From the NCBI GenBank assembly GCA_020060465.1, contig JAGVAD010000041.1, positions 1 to 64,000 of the forward strand: a stretch of 64,000 bases of DNA, written 5' to 3'. Position numbers and translations under genes: made by a program. Source of the DNA: Anaerolineales bacterium (GTDB lineage: Bacteria > Chloroflexota > Anaerolineae > Anaerolineales > UBA4823). Shown here piece by piece: positions 10,109 to 19,952 of the stretch (positions within the stretch are counted from its first letter, which is position 1; the number at the start of each line of letters is the position of its first letter). The notes beneath the pieces are model-generated. The model was not told the DNA's origin and made no database searches. It saw only the letters and a list, made by a program, of their open reading frames with translations.

Positions 10109-10779
10109 GGGTTCAACACCTTTATAGAAGCCAATTGATGCGCCTGGCGGGTTGGTTCGGGTAAACGAAAGCGCGTCGCGCAGTCCAGTGTGTATCGTAT
10201 GGCAGATTCGAGGCTCATCCGATGACCAATCGAAACATACACCGGACGAGTGTTCTGCCGCGTGCGCAATGCCGCGCCAACGACTTCGCCCTTGTCGAAT
10301 AAATATTGCCACTCGCCGCGCGCTGCGCCGAGGGTGGCGTGTTCTCCGATTAGACGAGACTTGGCTGCGCCAATGGAGGGCAAATCGCAAAGCAAACCCA
10401 AATGGCTGGCCAGCCCAAAGCGCCGCGGATGGGCAATCCCCTGTCCATCGCAAATCAGTAAATCAGGCAAACTTTTTAGCTGTTCAAGCGCTTCTAACGC
10501 AGCCGGCGCTTCACGAAACGAGAGCAAACCAGGAATATAAGGAAAGGAGGTTGCCCTGCGCGCGACCGCCGACTCAATCCATTCCAACCCTGGGAAACTG
10601 AGCACCACAACCGCAGCGCGGGTAAGCGCGCCGTTTTCTTCAAAACCGATGTCTATGCCAGCCACGCGCTGGATCACGCCGTGTTGATCGTGGCGGATCA
10701 CCCGCTGCCACAGACTCTCTTGAATGGCGATGGCTTCCTGAGGCGTCACATCCCAGGCGTGTAGCGATTGAAAAGTCAT
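10105..10779 (-). CDS. nfi: Endonuclease V (deoxyinosine repair)
   Basis: A 224-residue endonuclease V, which cuts near deoxyinosine and other deaminated bases in DNA. The catalytic acids are visible: Asp in VAGIDIGF, Glu in PGLLSFRE and Asp in [12 protein letters not shown]; the wedge residues in [10 protein letters not shown] and the late conserved KSRLIGEH and [15 protein letters not shown] also fit. Normal length. It is coupled by a four-base overlap to the LOG gene, a nucleotide-metabolism enzyme, and is divergent from phosphoglucomutase with a shared 88-bp gap. Confidence 0.95.
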   Translation of the reverse strand: MTFQSLHAWDVTPQEAIAIQESLWQRVIRHDQHGVIQRVAGIDIGFEENGALTRAAVVVLSFPGLEWIESAVARRATSFPYIPGLLSFREAPAALEALEQLKSLPDLLICDGQGIAHPRRFGLASHLGLLCDLPSIGAAKSRLIGEHATLGAARGEWQYLFDKGEVVGAALRTRQNTRPVYVSIGHRMSLESAIRYTLDCATRFRLPEPTRQAHQLASIKVLNP

Positions 10780-10867
10780 GCGTCGAATTTTACCTCAACT
10801 TATGGTATCCTCAGATTATCTAAAGGTCGCAAAAGGATCCGATCTACCTACCGCTGGAGGAAAGAAG

Positions 10868-12523
10868 ATGGCTGCAGACCCTCGCGCAGGCAAACCGGCA
10901 ACGCCTGATATGCTGATTAACGTTCCACGGCTGGTCAGCGCCTATTATACCCATTCGCCCGACCCTGAACAGGCCGCTGAACAAGTTGCATTTGGCACTT
11001 CTGGACATCGTGGTTGCTCGCTAAATCATAGCTTCAATGAAGACCATGTTGCAGCGATCTGTCAGGCTATCGCCGACTTGCGCAAAAAACAGAGCATCAC
11101 AGGACCCTTATATCTGGGCATGGATACGCATGCGCTGTCAGAAGCTGCCCTGGCGACCGCCATCGAGGTCTTTGCAGCCAACGAGGTTCTACTGATGATT
11201 CAAACTGGGCTGGGTTATACCCCAACACCAGCCATTTCGCATGCCATTTTGACCTATAATCGTGGCAAGGGCGGTCAGAGGAAGGCTGACGGCGTGGTGA
11301 TCACCCCTTCGCACAACCCACCGGAGGACGGCGGCCTCAAATACAACCCACCCAACGGCGGACCGGCAGATCCCGAAACCACCCAAATCATCCAGGATCG
11401 GGCGAACCAAATGCTGCGCGAAAAACTGCGCGCGGTGAAACGCCTGCCCTATAAAAGAGCTTTGCAAGCAGATAATACCCACTTTTTTGACTATATCACC
11501 CCTTATGTGTCTACGTTGAACGAAGTGATTGATTTACAGGTAATTTCAGCGGCCAAAATCAAAATCGGTGTGGATCCTATGGGCGGGGCGGCGGTCGCCT
11601 ATTGGGATCCCATCGCGGACACCTATCATCTGGATCTAGAAATTGTGAACCGGGCGATTGATCCCACCTTCTCTTTCATGACCGTGGATCATGACGGAAA
11701 AATCCGTATGGACTGCTCATCGCCCTACGCCATGGCGCGTCTGATTGGTTTGAAAGACCGTTTTGACATCGCCTTCGGAAATGACCCGGACGTGGATCGG
11801 CACGGCATCGTTACGCCCAGTGCGGGCTTGCTCAACCCCAATCACTATCTGGCTGTGGCAGTGTGGTATCTCTTTCAACATCGGCCGGGCTGGCGCAAAG
11901 ACGCCGCGGTGGGAAAAACGCTGGTCTCCAGCGCGATGATTGACTGGGTCGCCGCCAGCCTGGGTCGCAAGTTAGCCGAAACGCCGGTAGGGTTCAAATG
12001 GTTCGTGGATGGTTTGCTGGAAGGCACGTATGGCTTTGGCGGTGAGGAGAGCGCTGGAGCGTCCTTCCTGCGCATGAATGGCAAAGTGTGGACGACGGAT
12101 AAGGATGGCATTATCCTGGATTTGCTGGCGGCGGAGATTACCGCGACATTGGAGAAAGACCCTGGCCAGTGTTACCGCTCATTGGAAGAGCAATTTGGGC
12201 GCACCTATTACGCCCGCCTCGACGCGCCGGCTAACACGGCGCAGAAAGCGGTATTGAAAAACCTCTCGCCGGAAATGATCGCCGCCAAGACGCTTGCGGG
12301 GTCGAAGATCCTCGCCAAGCTGACTCGCGCCCCAGCCAACAATGCCCCCATCGGCGGCTTGAAGGTTGTTGCTGAACAGGGCTGGTTCGCGGCGCGTCCC
12401 TCCGGCACCGAGGACATCTATAAAATCTATGCGGAGAGCTTTGTCAGCCAGGAACATTTGCAGCGCCTGCAAACCGAGGCGCAGGAAGTAATCAGTCAGG
12501 CATTCAAAGCAGCCGGGGTATAA
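10868..12523 (+). CDS. pgm: Phosphoglucomutase, alpha-D-glucose specific
   Basis: Interconverts glucose 1-phosphate and glucose 6-phosphate. The protein of 551 residues has the four-domain phosphohexomutase plan: substrate entry FGTSGHRG, phosphoserine loop [19 protein letters not shown] (the Ser accepts phosphate), metal loop [11 protein letters not shown], sugar loop [10 protein letters not shown] and C-terminal phosphate-binding [13 protein letters not shown] chose the ATG at 10868, seven bases after GGAGG; an earlier ATG at 10778 would add 30 residues that do not look like the family and overlap endonuclease V. Confidence 0.96.
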   Translation: MAADPRAGKPATPDMLINVPRLVSAYYTHSPDPEQAAEQVAFGTSGHRGCSLNHSFNEDHVAAICQAIADLRKKQSITGPLYLGMDTHALSEAALATAIEVFAANEVLLMIQTGLGYTPTPAISHAILTYNRGKGGQRKADGVVITPSHNPPEDGGLKYNPPNGGPADPETTQIIQDRANQMLREKLRAVKRLPYKRALQADNTHFFDYITPYVSTLNEVIDLQVISAAKIKIGVDPMGGAAVAYWDPIADTYHLDLEIVNRAIDPTFSFMTVDHDGKIRMDCSSPYAMARLIGLKDRFDIAFGNDPDVDRHGIVTPSAGLLNPNHYLAVAVWYLFQHRPGWRKDAAVGKTLVSSAMIDWVAASLGRKLAETPVGFKWFVDGLLEGTYGFGGEESAGASFLRMNGKVWTTDKDGIILDLLAAEITATLEKDPGQCYRSLEEQFGRTYYARLDAPANTAQKAVLKNLSPEMIAAKTLAGSKILAKLTRAPANNAPIGGLKVVAEQGWFAARPSGTEDIYKIYAESFVSQEHLQRLQTEAQEVISQAFKAAGV

Positions 12524-12531
12524 GCCACAAT

Positions 12532-12554
12532 CGCATAGCTATGCGCAGATTTTT
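12532..12554 (+). terminator. Probable pgm terminator
   Basis: The perfect palindrome CGCATAGCTATGCG (12532-12545) followed by CAGATTTTT. The stem is short (five pairs with a four-base loop), so it is a modest terminator. It lies between the convergent ends of pgm and the first MttB gene. Confidence 0.5.
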
Positions 12555-12562
12555 CGAGCGAA

Positions 12563-13978
12563 TTATAAACCCCGAATAAACGCCTCCCCCAGGGCAATCA
12601 ACTCGGCGTGGTCTTCTGGTGGGTTGGCAGTTTCAAGCAGCGAGAGAGTTCGCTGACGCAGTAAGTCTTCCGCCCGCGGTCGGCCGCGCGCCTGCCATTG
12701 CTCTAACCCCAACCGAGGGAAGACCATGCTCTCATAATACGCCCGGCGATAAAGCTGTAGAGTCAGGTCGGCGTCCAGGAAACTCCCGCCCGGCCCGTGC
12801 TGAGCAATCTCGTCAACCCCAAGGACGGTATCATCCAAAGGGAAGCCTTGTGCAAATCGCAGCGCCTGAGCGATGACTTCATGCGAATATACCGCAAGGG
12901 CGGGAGAAAACACCTTCGAACCCAAGACGCCGCCCACAAACGGCGCCAAACCCACCTTGCCCAGCAAGCTGGTCAGATGATTCATCCATAATAGGCCGGC
13001 GGCTGGCAGGTCGGCGCCCCAGCCCAGACCACAGCCAGATGTCCCAGCGTGCGGCAGACCGTAATGCGCCATCATCTCCGCGCACGCCAGGTTGATGACA
13101 AACGTGTGCGGATCGTAAAAATCCTGCATGGCGCGCATGTCAAAGAAGGCTGGCAGGCTTCCCAGGATGATCGGCGCGCCAGGGCGAGCCAGTTGCGCCA
13201 ACGTCAGGCCAGCCAGTAGCTCCGCGTTCATCAAAACCAACGTTCCAGCGGCGGTGATAGGGGTGGACATCCCCGCCATGCTATAGTTCGAGTAGATCAC
13301 CGGCAAGCCGTGTTGGATGGCTTCCAACATCTTATCCGCGGTACTGGCGTTGATGATCAATGGCGTGATGGGATTGAAATATGGCAGGAGAAAGGGCTTG
13401 TCGCCAAGTTCGCCGTGCAGGCGCTGCGCCAATTTAAGCACATGGGGAAACAGGTGTTCGTTCGATATTAACAGCAACAGCGGTCGGGTGGTATTGGCGA
13501 TCATCTCCAGGGTGGCGTACATATCGGCGGTTTCAGGTGGGTAATCCTGAACGACGCCAATCGTAGAAACGACATCATATAAAGGCAGGCTGTTCACCAA
13601 CCGGGTGCATAACGCCATGTGTTGCCTGGTGAAAGGGGTCACATCGTCGCTGAGCGGGTCTTGATAGTATAAATTGGTGACGCCCAGGCCAAAACGCGCG
13701 CGCCCCTCACCAAGACGGAATGCCAGTTGACCACGGCGATCATAGACTTCTACCACCGACGGCGCGGACTGGATCGCCCATTCCACCAGTTCAGGCGACA
13801 ACGTCACTCGTTCCTGATTGAGCCAGCGCGCCCCTTCCGCGGCAGTGAACATCCGTCGAGCAGCGGGCGAATCGACGCGCACCCCAACGCGGGTGAGGAT
13901 CTCCAGTGATCGTTGGTGGATATACTGAATTTGCTCCTCTGTCAGGAGATTCATTTTGGGGCTAACGCTGGCTGTCAT
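12563..13978 (-). CDS. MttB-superfamily methyltransferase A (non-pyrrolysine)
   Basis: Trimethylamine-methyltransferase (MttB) superfamily, which moves a methyl group from a methylated amine to the cobalt of a corrinoid protein. Length 471, starting MTASVSPKMNLLTEEQIQ. Visible family features are the N-terminal helix EEQIQYIHQRSLEILTRVGV, the barrel segment ITPLIINAST, and the late GPGGSFLDADLT. The frame is open throughout with a TAA stop and no in-frame TAG, so it is a non-pyrrolysine member such as the glycine-betaine, proline-betaine and carnitine enzymes; the substrate is unknown. The ATG at 13978 is preceded by AAGGAG; upstream sequence belongs to the M20 gene. Last gene of the operon. 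Confidence 0.9.
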   Translation of the reverse strand: MTASVSPKMNLLTEEQIQYIHQRSLEILTRVGVRVDSPAARRMFTAAEGARWLNQERVTLSPELVEWAIQSAPSVVEVYDRRGQLAFRLGEGRARFGLGVTNLYYQDPLSDDVTPFTRQHMALCTRLVNSLPLYDVVSTIGVVQDYPPETADMYATLEMIANTTRPLLLLISNEHLFPHVLKLAQRLHGELGDKPFLLPYFNPITPLIINASTADKMLEAIQHGLPVIYSNYSMAGMSTPITAAGTLVLMNAELLAGLTLAQLARPGAPIILGSLPAFFDMRAMQDFYDPHTFVINLACAEMMAHYGLPHAGTSGCGLGWGADLPAAGLLWMNHLTSLLGKVGLAPFVGGVLGSKVFSPALAVYSHEVIAQALRFAQGFPLDDTVLGVDEIAQHGPGGSFLDADLTLQLYRRAYYESMVFPRLGLEQWQARGRPRAEDLLRQRTLSLLETANPPEDHAELIALGEAFIRGL

Positions 13979-14003
13979 GGCATATATCTCCTTGTAAGTA
14001 GAT

Positions 14004-15164
14004 TCAGCCATTGGCGCGCAAATAACGCAACGCCGTCTCTGCCAGAAGCGCCGCGCCAATCGGCAGACACTCCTCATTGAGGTCGAATTGTGGGCTGTGT
14101 AAATGACGCTCATCGCCCTCAATGCGGCACCCCAGGGAAAACATCGCGCCAGGGGCAATTTCCGAGAAGCAGCCGAAATCCTCCGCTCCCAAACCGTTCT
14201 CTGGCGGCAGCACGTGTTGAGGGCCAAGCAAATCTGCGGCAGCCTGACGGATCAGTTCGACCACGCCTGGATCGTTGAACATTGGCGGCGTGCCAGGCTC
14301 GATTTTGAGCTGATAGTCGCCCCCCAGGGTGCGGGCCACCTGCAAAGCGCGTTCTATTTCCGCGTGGATGGTTTCGCGCACCGACTTTTCGAGATAGCGG
14401 ATCGTTCCAGACAGTTCCACCCGCTCCGGGATCACATTCTCCGCCTGGCCGCCGTGCAGGCTGCCAATGCTGACTACCGCCGGAGCAAAAGGATCTAATC
14501 GGCGAGAGACAATGCCATGCAGCGCCAGCAAAACATGCCCGGTGATATAGATGGGGTCCACCGTGTTGTGCGGCGACGCGCCGTGCCCGCCCTGACCGTA
14601 AATGGAGGCAAAGAAAGAATCCACCCCGCCGGAAGCGGGGCCAGCCTCGAGGCGAATAGCGCCGACCGGAGTAGCCGGGTCCACATGCAAGGCAATAATA
14701 CAGGCGACACCCTGCATAGCGCCATCCTGGATCATGCGTGGCGCACCGCTCAATCCTTCGCTATCATTTGCCTCTTCGGAGGGTTGGATGAGGATGCGCA
14801 CGCTGCCGGGAAAAGTCTCGCGCGCCAGCAGGGCGGCTGCGCCCAAAGCCATGGCGGTATGGGCGTCGTGGCCGCAGGCGTGCATCACGCCCGGGTTCTG
14901 CGAAACATACGGCGTATCATTCGCTTCCTGGATGGGCAGCGCGTCCATATCGGCGCGTATGGCGATCATCGGTGTTCCCTGACCAAAATCGGCCAGCACG
15001 CCGGTTTTCCCCACCCCACGCCGCACCCGCCAGCCCAGTTCACTCAACACCTTCGCCGCCTTCTCGCTGGTAACCATTTCTCGAAAACCCAGTTCTGGAT
15101 GGCGGTGGATTTCCCGTCGCCAGGCGCGAATTTGTCCTTCGATGGCGCGAGCCTTTTCCAACAT
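14004..15164 (-). CDS. M20 family amidohydrolase (hippurate-hydrolase type)
   Basis: Zinc-dependent amidohydrolase of 386 residues, resembling hippurate hydrolase and N-acyl amino-acid deacylases. Metal ligands and catalytic residues are visible: RADMDALP, MHACGHDAH, PSEE (catalytic Glu) and GLGAEDFG near the C-terminus, with the dimerisation lid domain between. It cleaves an N-acyl or peptide bond on a small amino acid. AAGGAGG precedes the ATG at 15164, 17 bp after MttB-B. Placement between two MttB genes suggests it frees a methylated amine or amino acid from an acyl conjugate; that link is inference. Confidence 0.9.
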   Translation of the reverse strand: MLEKARAIEGQIRAWRREIHRHPELGFREMVTSEKAAKVLSELGWRVRRGVGKTGVLADFGQGTPMIAIRADMDALPIQEANDTPYVSQNPGVMHACGHDAHTAMALGAAALLARETFPGSVRILIQPSEEANDSEGLSGAPRMIQDGAMQGVACIIALHVDPATPVGAIRLEAGPASGGVDSFFASIYGQGGHGASPHNTVDPIYITGHVLLALHGIVSRRLDPFAPAVVSIGSLHGGQAENVIPERVELSGTIRYLEKSVRETIHAEIERALQVARTLGGDYQLKIEPGTPPMFNDPGVVELIRQAAADLLGPQHVLPPENGLGAEDFGCFSEIAPGAMFSLGCRIEGDERHLHSPQFDLNEECLPIGAALLAETALRYLRANG

Positions 15165-15181
15165 TGAAGACCTCCTTTCGA

Positions 15182-16597
15182 TCAGTTTGCAGCCAAGACC
15201 TGCCCAGCCCCGGTCATAATTTCATCTAAATAACGCTCTTGCTCTGGAGATAACGGCGGAACTTCATGTTCCGTTAGAATGCGCTCCGCCTGCGCCTGGG
15301 CGCGCTCAGCCATATTTTTACGCTCGCCCTGCTCCCAGGTTTCCCAAGAGGCGCGCTCAGCAAGGCGGGTGAGCAACAACTCGCCGGAGCGCAAACGAAG
15401 CGAGGTATGCCGCTCGGCGAGGAAATTGCGCGGACCAGACATGGCGGCAGCAATCACCTCCACCGCCAGGGAATCGGCGTCGCAAGAAAAGCCGCGTAAC
15501 AGGCGGCGAACGCTGGCGGCAATTTCATCGTCGCATACCATCTGAGCGTAAGAACCCATCACACCGGCCTCCATCTCGCCAATGCCGGAAAGCTCGTCTG
15601 CGCCAGCCAAAGCCGGGATGACCGCATTCAAGGCGCGCTCATAGCCATTCTGAATATCTAAGACATGGGCATTGGTCGAGAGGCCATATACATTGACCGG
15701 CAAGCCATAGAAATGACCCAACTGCACCGTCGCAGCGGAGGCTAACCCCAACTCGACCCCGCCCCAGACGGAAAAGCCGGTGCGCGGCTCCATCATCGCC
15801 AGACGACCGCAATAAATCACCGGCAAACCAGGGTGTACAAGCTCGGCGATCACCATGCTGGCTAGTAGCTCGGCGTTCTGTTGCGCCAACGCGCCAGCAA
15901 TGGACATAGGGGCGGTGGTTCCGGCAGTGGGGCAAGGCAACGGCGCGAATGTCACACCAGCCCGTGCGATTGCCATCATCGCCTCCACAATCGTATCGGG
16001 AAATGTCAACGGGCTGACTGGCGAAACGCTCAGCGTCAGGTATTCCTGCGGCGGGCCCAACACTTCCGCCATGCGAATGGCAAATTCCGCTTCTGCGCCG
16101 GTCTGCACGCCAGGCCCCTGCAGGGGCTTGGTGGTGTGCGGCAAAGCATAGCGATACATCGCCAAAGACATCAAAACGCCAGGCACATCCAGAGGGGTGA
16201 AAAACGGCGTGATGGTGGTGACGCCCGGCAAAGCATCCAGGAGACGGGTGCTATCGCGCACATCTTGAACAGTGGCCGGGCGGCGAGCGCCGCTGCGATG
16301 GTCATACACATCTCGCGCGCCGCCCAGGTTATGCCAGTGCAGTTCGCCGCCGCCCAACACTTTGATTGTACCGCCGCGCCCGCGCAGGCGAACCTGGCGC
16401 GGCGGCAAGGTCAAGACGCGCTCGACCAGTTCGGGCGGCAGCAAGACACGTTCGTCCGTCATCCGCGCTCCTGCTTCAGCCAACAGCCGCCTTGCCGGTG
16501 CATAGCCCAGAAAGATGCCTGTCTCGCCGAGGATGCGCAACGTGGCGTGATGAATGGCTTCGATCTCATCCTGCGATAAAACCGAAAGTTGTAGCAT
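15182..16597 (-). CDS. MttB-superfamily methyltransferase B (non-pyrrolysine)
   Basis: Second MttB-type corrinoid methyltransferase, 471 residues, TGA stop, no amber codon in frame. It keeps the N-terminal helix (SQDEIEAIHHATLRILGETGIFLG), the TTAPMSIAGALAQQNAELLA segment characteristic of these barrels, and a C-terminal SGPRNFLAERHTSLRLR in place of the usual GPGGxFL...HT motif, so it is a diverged member. It ends in Gln/Glu-rich helices. The start is five bases upstream of the S9 peptidase stop region, so the genes are tightly packed and surely co-transcribed. Substrate unknown. Confidence 0.88.
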   Translation of the reverse strand: MLQLSVLSQDEIEAIHHATLRILGETGIFLGYAPARRLLAEAGARMTDERVLLPPELVERVLTLPPRQVRLRGRGGTIKVLGGGELHWHNLGGARDVYDHRSGARRPATVQDVRDSTRLLDALPGVTTITPFFTPLDVPGVLMSLAMYRYALPHTTKPLQGPGVQTGAEAEFAIRMAEVLGPPQEYLTLSVSPVSPLTFPDTIVEAMMAIARAGVTFAPLPCPTAGTTAPMSIAGALAQQNAELLASMVIAELVHPGLPVIYCGRLAMMEPRTGFSVWGGVELGLASAATVQLGHFYGLPVNVYGLSTNAHVLDIQNGYERALNAVIPALAGADELSGIGEMEAGVMGSYAQMVCDDEIAASVRRLLRGFSCDADSLAVEVIAAAMSGPRNFLAERHTSLRLRSGELLLTRLAERASWETWEQGERKNMAERAQAQAERILTEHEVPPLSPEQERYLDEIMTGAGQVLAAN

Positions 16598-16602
16598 CGT
16601 TT

Positions 16603-18468
16603 TTATTCCAGAAGCCGGGCAAGAAATTCAACGCGGCGCAGTTCGTGATCCAAGACATTCTCGATTTTCAAAAAAGTGTGGCCTTCGTCCGGGTAAAGGA
16701 TTAGCTCTACTTCCTTGCCCAGGGCGCGCAGCACCTGCTCAGCAGCCAGCGACTCGCTGGCCGGGCAGCGTGGGTCATTTGCTCCGCAAATCATTTGCAC
16801 CGGCGCTTGAATGCGATCCAGGTAAAAGTACGGCGACCGCTCCCGCCACAAAGCTTCATGTTCCTGTGGATCGCCCATATTTTCGATGTCCCAGTGCTGC
16901 AAGTCCATGCGCGAGTTGGCGTGCGAAGTGAACCAATTTAAGAACGGCACAATAGCCGAACCGCCCGCGAAACGATCCGGGTATTGCGTCAGGCAGCACA
17001 TGGTCAAATAACCGCCGTGGCTGCGCCCGGTGACGGCGATGCGTTTTTCATCCGCCAGGCGCATACGAACCAGGTAATCCGCGCCGGCAACGACATCCAT
17101 CACATCGCCGCGCCCCATATCAAAGCGGTTGGCAAGTTGCCACTCACGACCGTAGCCGGTGGAGCCGCGGTAATTCGGCGCCAGCACCACCCAACCGCGG
17201 CTGACCAGATGAGTCATCAGCGGATACCACAGGAATTGAAACAACCAGTTTGGCCCGCCATGGATGACAATCACTGCTGGCGGGAGCTGCGACTGACCTG
17301 CGCCGGCGGTGAAACCGGCAGGTAAATAGAGCAAAGCCGGAACCTGATTGCCATCCAGGCTGGGGTAGGAAATGTGTTGCGGCATGATGAAGTCCGCCTC
17401 AGACAGGTTTGTGGGAAGCGAATTGGTCAACCGTCGAAAAGTCTCGCTTTCCAGATGCAGCGCCCACAAGTCGTCGGGCTGGCGTGGGTTATCGAAGACA
17501 AAGATCAACGTTTTGCCATCTGGCGTGAAGCGCGGCATGAAATGGACGCCCGGTTCCACCCGATAGACCCGCGGATGCGACTGTCCAAGTTCATGGACAG
17601 CCAGCCAGGTTTCTGGGCCATCCGTCAGGATATAGGCGATGCGCTTGCCATCTGGCGACCAGTCGGGTTCGCTCTTCTCGCCGCCGCCGCTGGTCAGCCA
17701 GCTAATCAGCCCATCGGCAAGAGAGTAGATGCCAATATTATGATTGCCGGTTGCGTTGGAAGAAAATGCCAATCTTTGGCTGTCTGGCGACCAGCAAACC
17801 TCGCGGGCGTCAATCATCTGACCTTCAAAGGCAATGACGGACGGTCGCGCTGCGTCCTGGGCAGGTCTGCTTGCCTGCTCGGTGAGAGGAATCAGGTGGG
17901 TGGTGTAATCCTGCCCCTTTCCTTCCGCGGTAACCGCCAGCCAGCGCCCATCCGGCGACCATTGCACATCCAGATGTGGTCCAGAAGCGTCGAATATGGG
18001 CAATTGGGCTGACAACGCGCCATCAGGAGACGAACCAGAAACATCCAACAGGTACGTTCGGAAACGCCCGCTTTGGTCGGAGATACACGCCAGCCGCTTG
18101 CCATCTGGCGACCAGCTCAGGCGCGGTTGAAGGGTGAACGGCGTCTCAGGGGTCAGGTTGACGGCGGCGCCGCTCTTCAAGCTGTAAATCCAGATGTCAA
18201 ACTGCTCGCTGCCATCCAGGTCAACCACATAAGCCAGATGTTCGCCGTCTGGCGAGTAGCAAGGGCCAAACTTTGCGCCTTCACCCGAAGAGATCTGCCG
18301 GAAAACCTCTGGCCGATCAAGGCTCAATTGGTAGATTTCCCACTGCCCGCTGCGATTCCAGGCAAAGGTCAGAGACTTTCCATCTGGGGAAATATCATAT
18401 CCAGAGTAAGCATCAACATAAGGCACACGTAACAGTTCAGCCAGATCTATCAACGTGTTTTTGGACAT
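16603..18468 (-). CDS. S9 family prolyl-oligopeptidase-like peptidase
   Basis: Serine peptidase of 621 residues without a signal peptide, so cytoplasmic. The N-terminal half is a beta-propeller built from repeats of the form SWSPDGKRLA (at least seven WSPDG-type blades), which limits the active site to short peptides. The C-terminal alpha/beta-hydrolase domain shows the nucleophile in TGRSHGGYLT, the Asp in GANDPRCP and the His in DEGHTF. AGGAGGTG precedes the ATG at 18468, and the gene overlaps the end of MttB-C by 32 bp. In this operon it may cut oligopeptides or aminoacyl conjugates before demethylation; that is inference. Confidence 0.92.
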   Translation of the reverse strand: MSKNTLIDLAELLRVPYVDAYSGYDISPDGKSLTFAWNRSGQWEIYQLSLDRPEVFRQISSGEGAKFGPCYSPDGEHLAYVVDLDGSEQFDIWIYSLKSGAAVNLTPETPFTLQPRLSWSPDGKRLACISDQSGRFRTYLLDVSGSSPDGALSAQLPIFDASGPHLDVQWSPDGRWLAVTAEGKGQDYTTHLIPLTEQASRPAQDAARPSVIAFEGQMIDAREVCWSPDSQRLAFSSNATGNHNIGIYSLADGLISWLTSGGGEKSEPDWSPDGKRIAYILTDGPETWLAVHELGQSHPRVYRVEPGVHFMPRFTPDGKTLIFVFDNPRQPDDLWALHLESETFRRLTNSLPTNLSEADFIMPQHISYPSLDGNQVPALLYLPAGFTAGAGQSQLPPAVIVIHGGPNWLFQFLWYPLMTHLVSRGWVVLAPNYRGSTGYGREWQLANRFDMGRGDVMDVVAGADYLVRMRLADEKRIAVTGRSHGGYLTMCCLTQYPDRFAGGSAIVPFLNWFTSHANSRMDLQHWDIENMGDPQEHEALWRERSPYFYLDRIQAPVQMICGANDPRCPASESLAAEQVLRALGKEVELILYPDEGHTFLKIENVLDHELRRVEFLARLLE

Positions 18469-19912
18469 TTACACCTCCTGGATTTGAGGCTTCGGCGCGT
18501 AAGACGATTTCCCTCAGCCTGGCGCGGGTTTCCTCAGGCAGCGGCTCAGGGACATGACTCTCTAGAATGCGATCCACGCGCTGCGCTGCCCGCTCGCCTA
18601 GAGAGTGAGCGCCTTTCTGCACCCACTGATCGAATGTGCCGCGCTCAAAAAGGTTGGGATACCAATGATCGCGGAAATGGCTCAGGGTATGTGGGGTAGC
18701 CAGATATTGTCCCTGCGGGCCGACCTGTTCGATTACCTCCAGCGCCAGAGCCTCTGTGGAGACGTCCAGCGGCTTGAGAAAGCCCTTGATCCAACTGACG
18801 ATCTCATCGCAAATTACCAATTGAGCGAAAGAATAGGTCAATCCCGATTCCAGGTAGCCCAGATCGTGGATCAGGTTGCCGCCCATCAACGTATCAGCCA
18901 GCAAAGTCAGCGCCGCCTCCGCCGCCGCCTGCTGATCCACCAGCTTGGAGTCCGAACCACCGGCCAGTGAAAAAGACGGCAAGTTATAAAATTGCGCCAG
19001 CGAGCGGATAAAGCCCCGTTCTGGATAAGCATACGGCGATACCATGGTGCGCATGTCCAGCGCCGCAGGATCCATGGCCGACATGATATAAGGCGTCCCC
19101 TCCCGCTTGAGCTGCGATAACACCAGCCCCGCCAGCCCGCCAGCCAGATCCAGCGCCACCGCGCCGGCCATGGTCATGGGGCTGGTCACACCGGCGTTCG
19201 AACCGGGGATATAAAGCGCCGGCAAACCCTTCTCGGCCAGGAAGAGCAATTTTTGCAACCCGACGTCATTATGCACCGCCCCAGAGATGACATTGATGTA
19301 ACAGGTCAAGATCGGTCTTTCCCGCAAAGCAGCCGCGCCGCCCATCACCGCTTCAGCCATCTCCACCGCCGCCAACAAACCGCTGGCTTCATAGGAGACA
19401 TAGACAATGGGCTTGATGGTGTTGTTGAGCATGGCCTCCATCTGATACACATCGGCAATGGTCTGATCCACGTCGCCAGGCAAGACCATAGACATCACAA
19501 AATCTATATTGGGCAGCGCGTCGCATAGCCGCGTCCCTTCCACAACATCGTTGAGCGTCGGCTTACGCCGCTGGCCGGTGCGATGATCTATGATATTCAA
19601 ACAATCTGATCCAGGTCCATAATAGCATTGCCCATCTTCCAGGCATACGGCGGGTTCGCCGCGCCGATTATACAAGATCACCTCTCTTGGCGCGGTGGTC
19701 AGCGCCCATTCCACCAGGCGCGTCGGAATGCGCACCCGGCCTGTTTCGCTTTCTACTGCGCCAGCTCGCTTGAGCAATTGCACGGCTTCTGGCAGGTGTA
19801 GTTGCACACCGATCCGTTCCAGAATCTCCAGGCTGGCGGCGTGGATCTGCTCTATCTGACTGGGGGGCAAGCGATTCAAGTTCATAAAGCGACTCAGCAA
19901 TGGTTGGTTCAT
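18437..19912 (-). CDS. MttB-superfamily methyltransferase C (non-pyrrolysine)
   Basis: Third MttB paralogue, 491 residues with a TGA stop and no in-frame TAG. It has PPSQIEQIHAASLEILERIGVQL at the N-terminus, the barrel segment TSPMTMAGAVALDLAGGLAG and a near-canonical C-terminal block (VGPQGQYLATPHTLSHFRDH, then an FDQW segment). It is thus closer to classical MttB than A, B or D. It lies between potA and the peptidase, overlapping the latter by 32 bp, and the ATG at 19912 stands 40 bp behind the potA stop. Substrate unknown; betaines are likely given the family. Confidence 0.9.
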   Translation of the reverse strand: MNQPLLSRFMNLNRLPPSQIEQIHAASLEILERIGVQLHLPEAVQLLKRAGAVESETGRVRIPTRLVEWALTTAPREVILYNRRGEPAVCLEDGQCYYGPGSDCLNIIDHRTGQRRKPTLNDVVEGTRLCDALPNIDFVMSMVLPGDVDQTIADVYQMEAMLNNTIKPIVYVSYEASGLLAAVEMAEAVMGGAAALRERPILTCYINVISGAVHNDVGLQKLLFLAEKGLPALYIPGSNAGVTSPMTMAGAVALDLAGGLAGLVLSQLKREGTPYIMSAMDPAALDMRTMVSPYAYPERGFIRSLAQFYNLPSFSLAGGSDSKLVDQQAAAEAALTLLADTLMGGNLIHDLGYLESGLTYSFAQLVICDEIVSWIKGFLKPLDVSTEALALEVIEQVGPQGQYLATPHTLSHFRDHWYPNLFERGTFDQWVQKGAHSLGERAAQRVDRILESHVPEPLPEETRARLREIVLRAEASNPGGVNVQKHVDRSG

Positions 19913-19952
19913 CGAGAAATCCTTTACTCAGATGATTGGATCAACATTGGGT

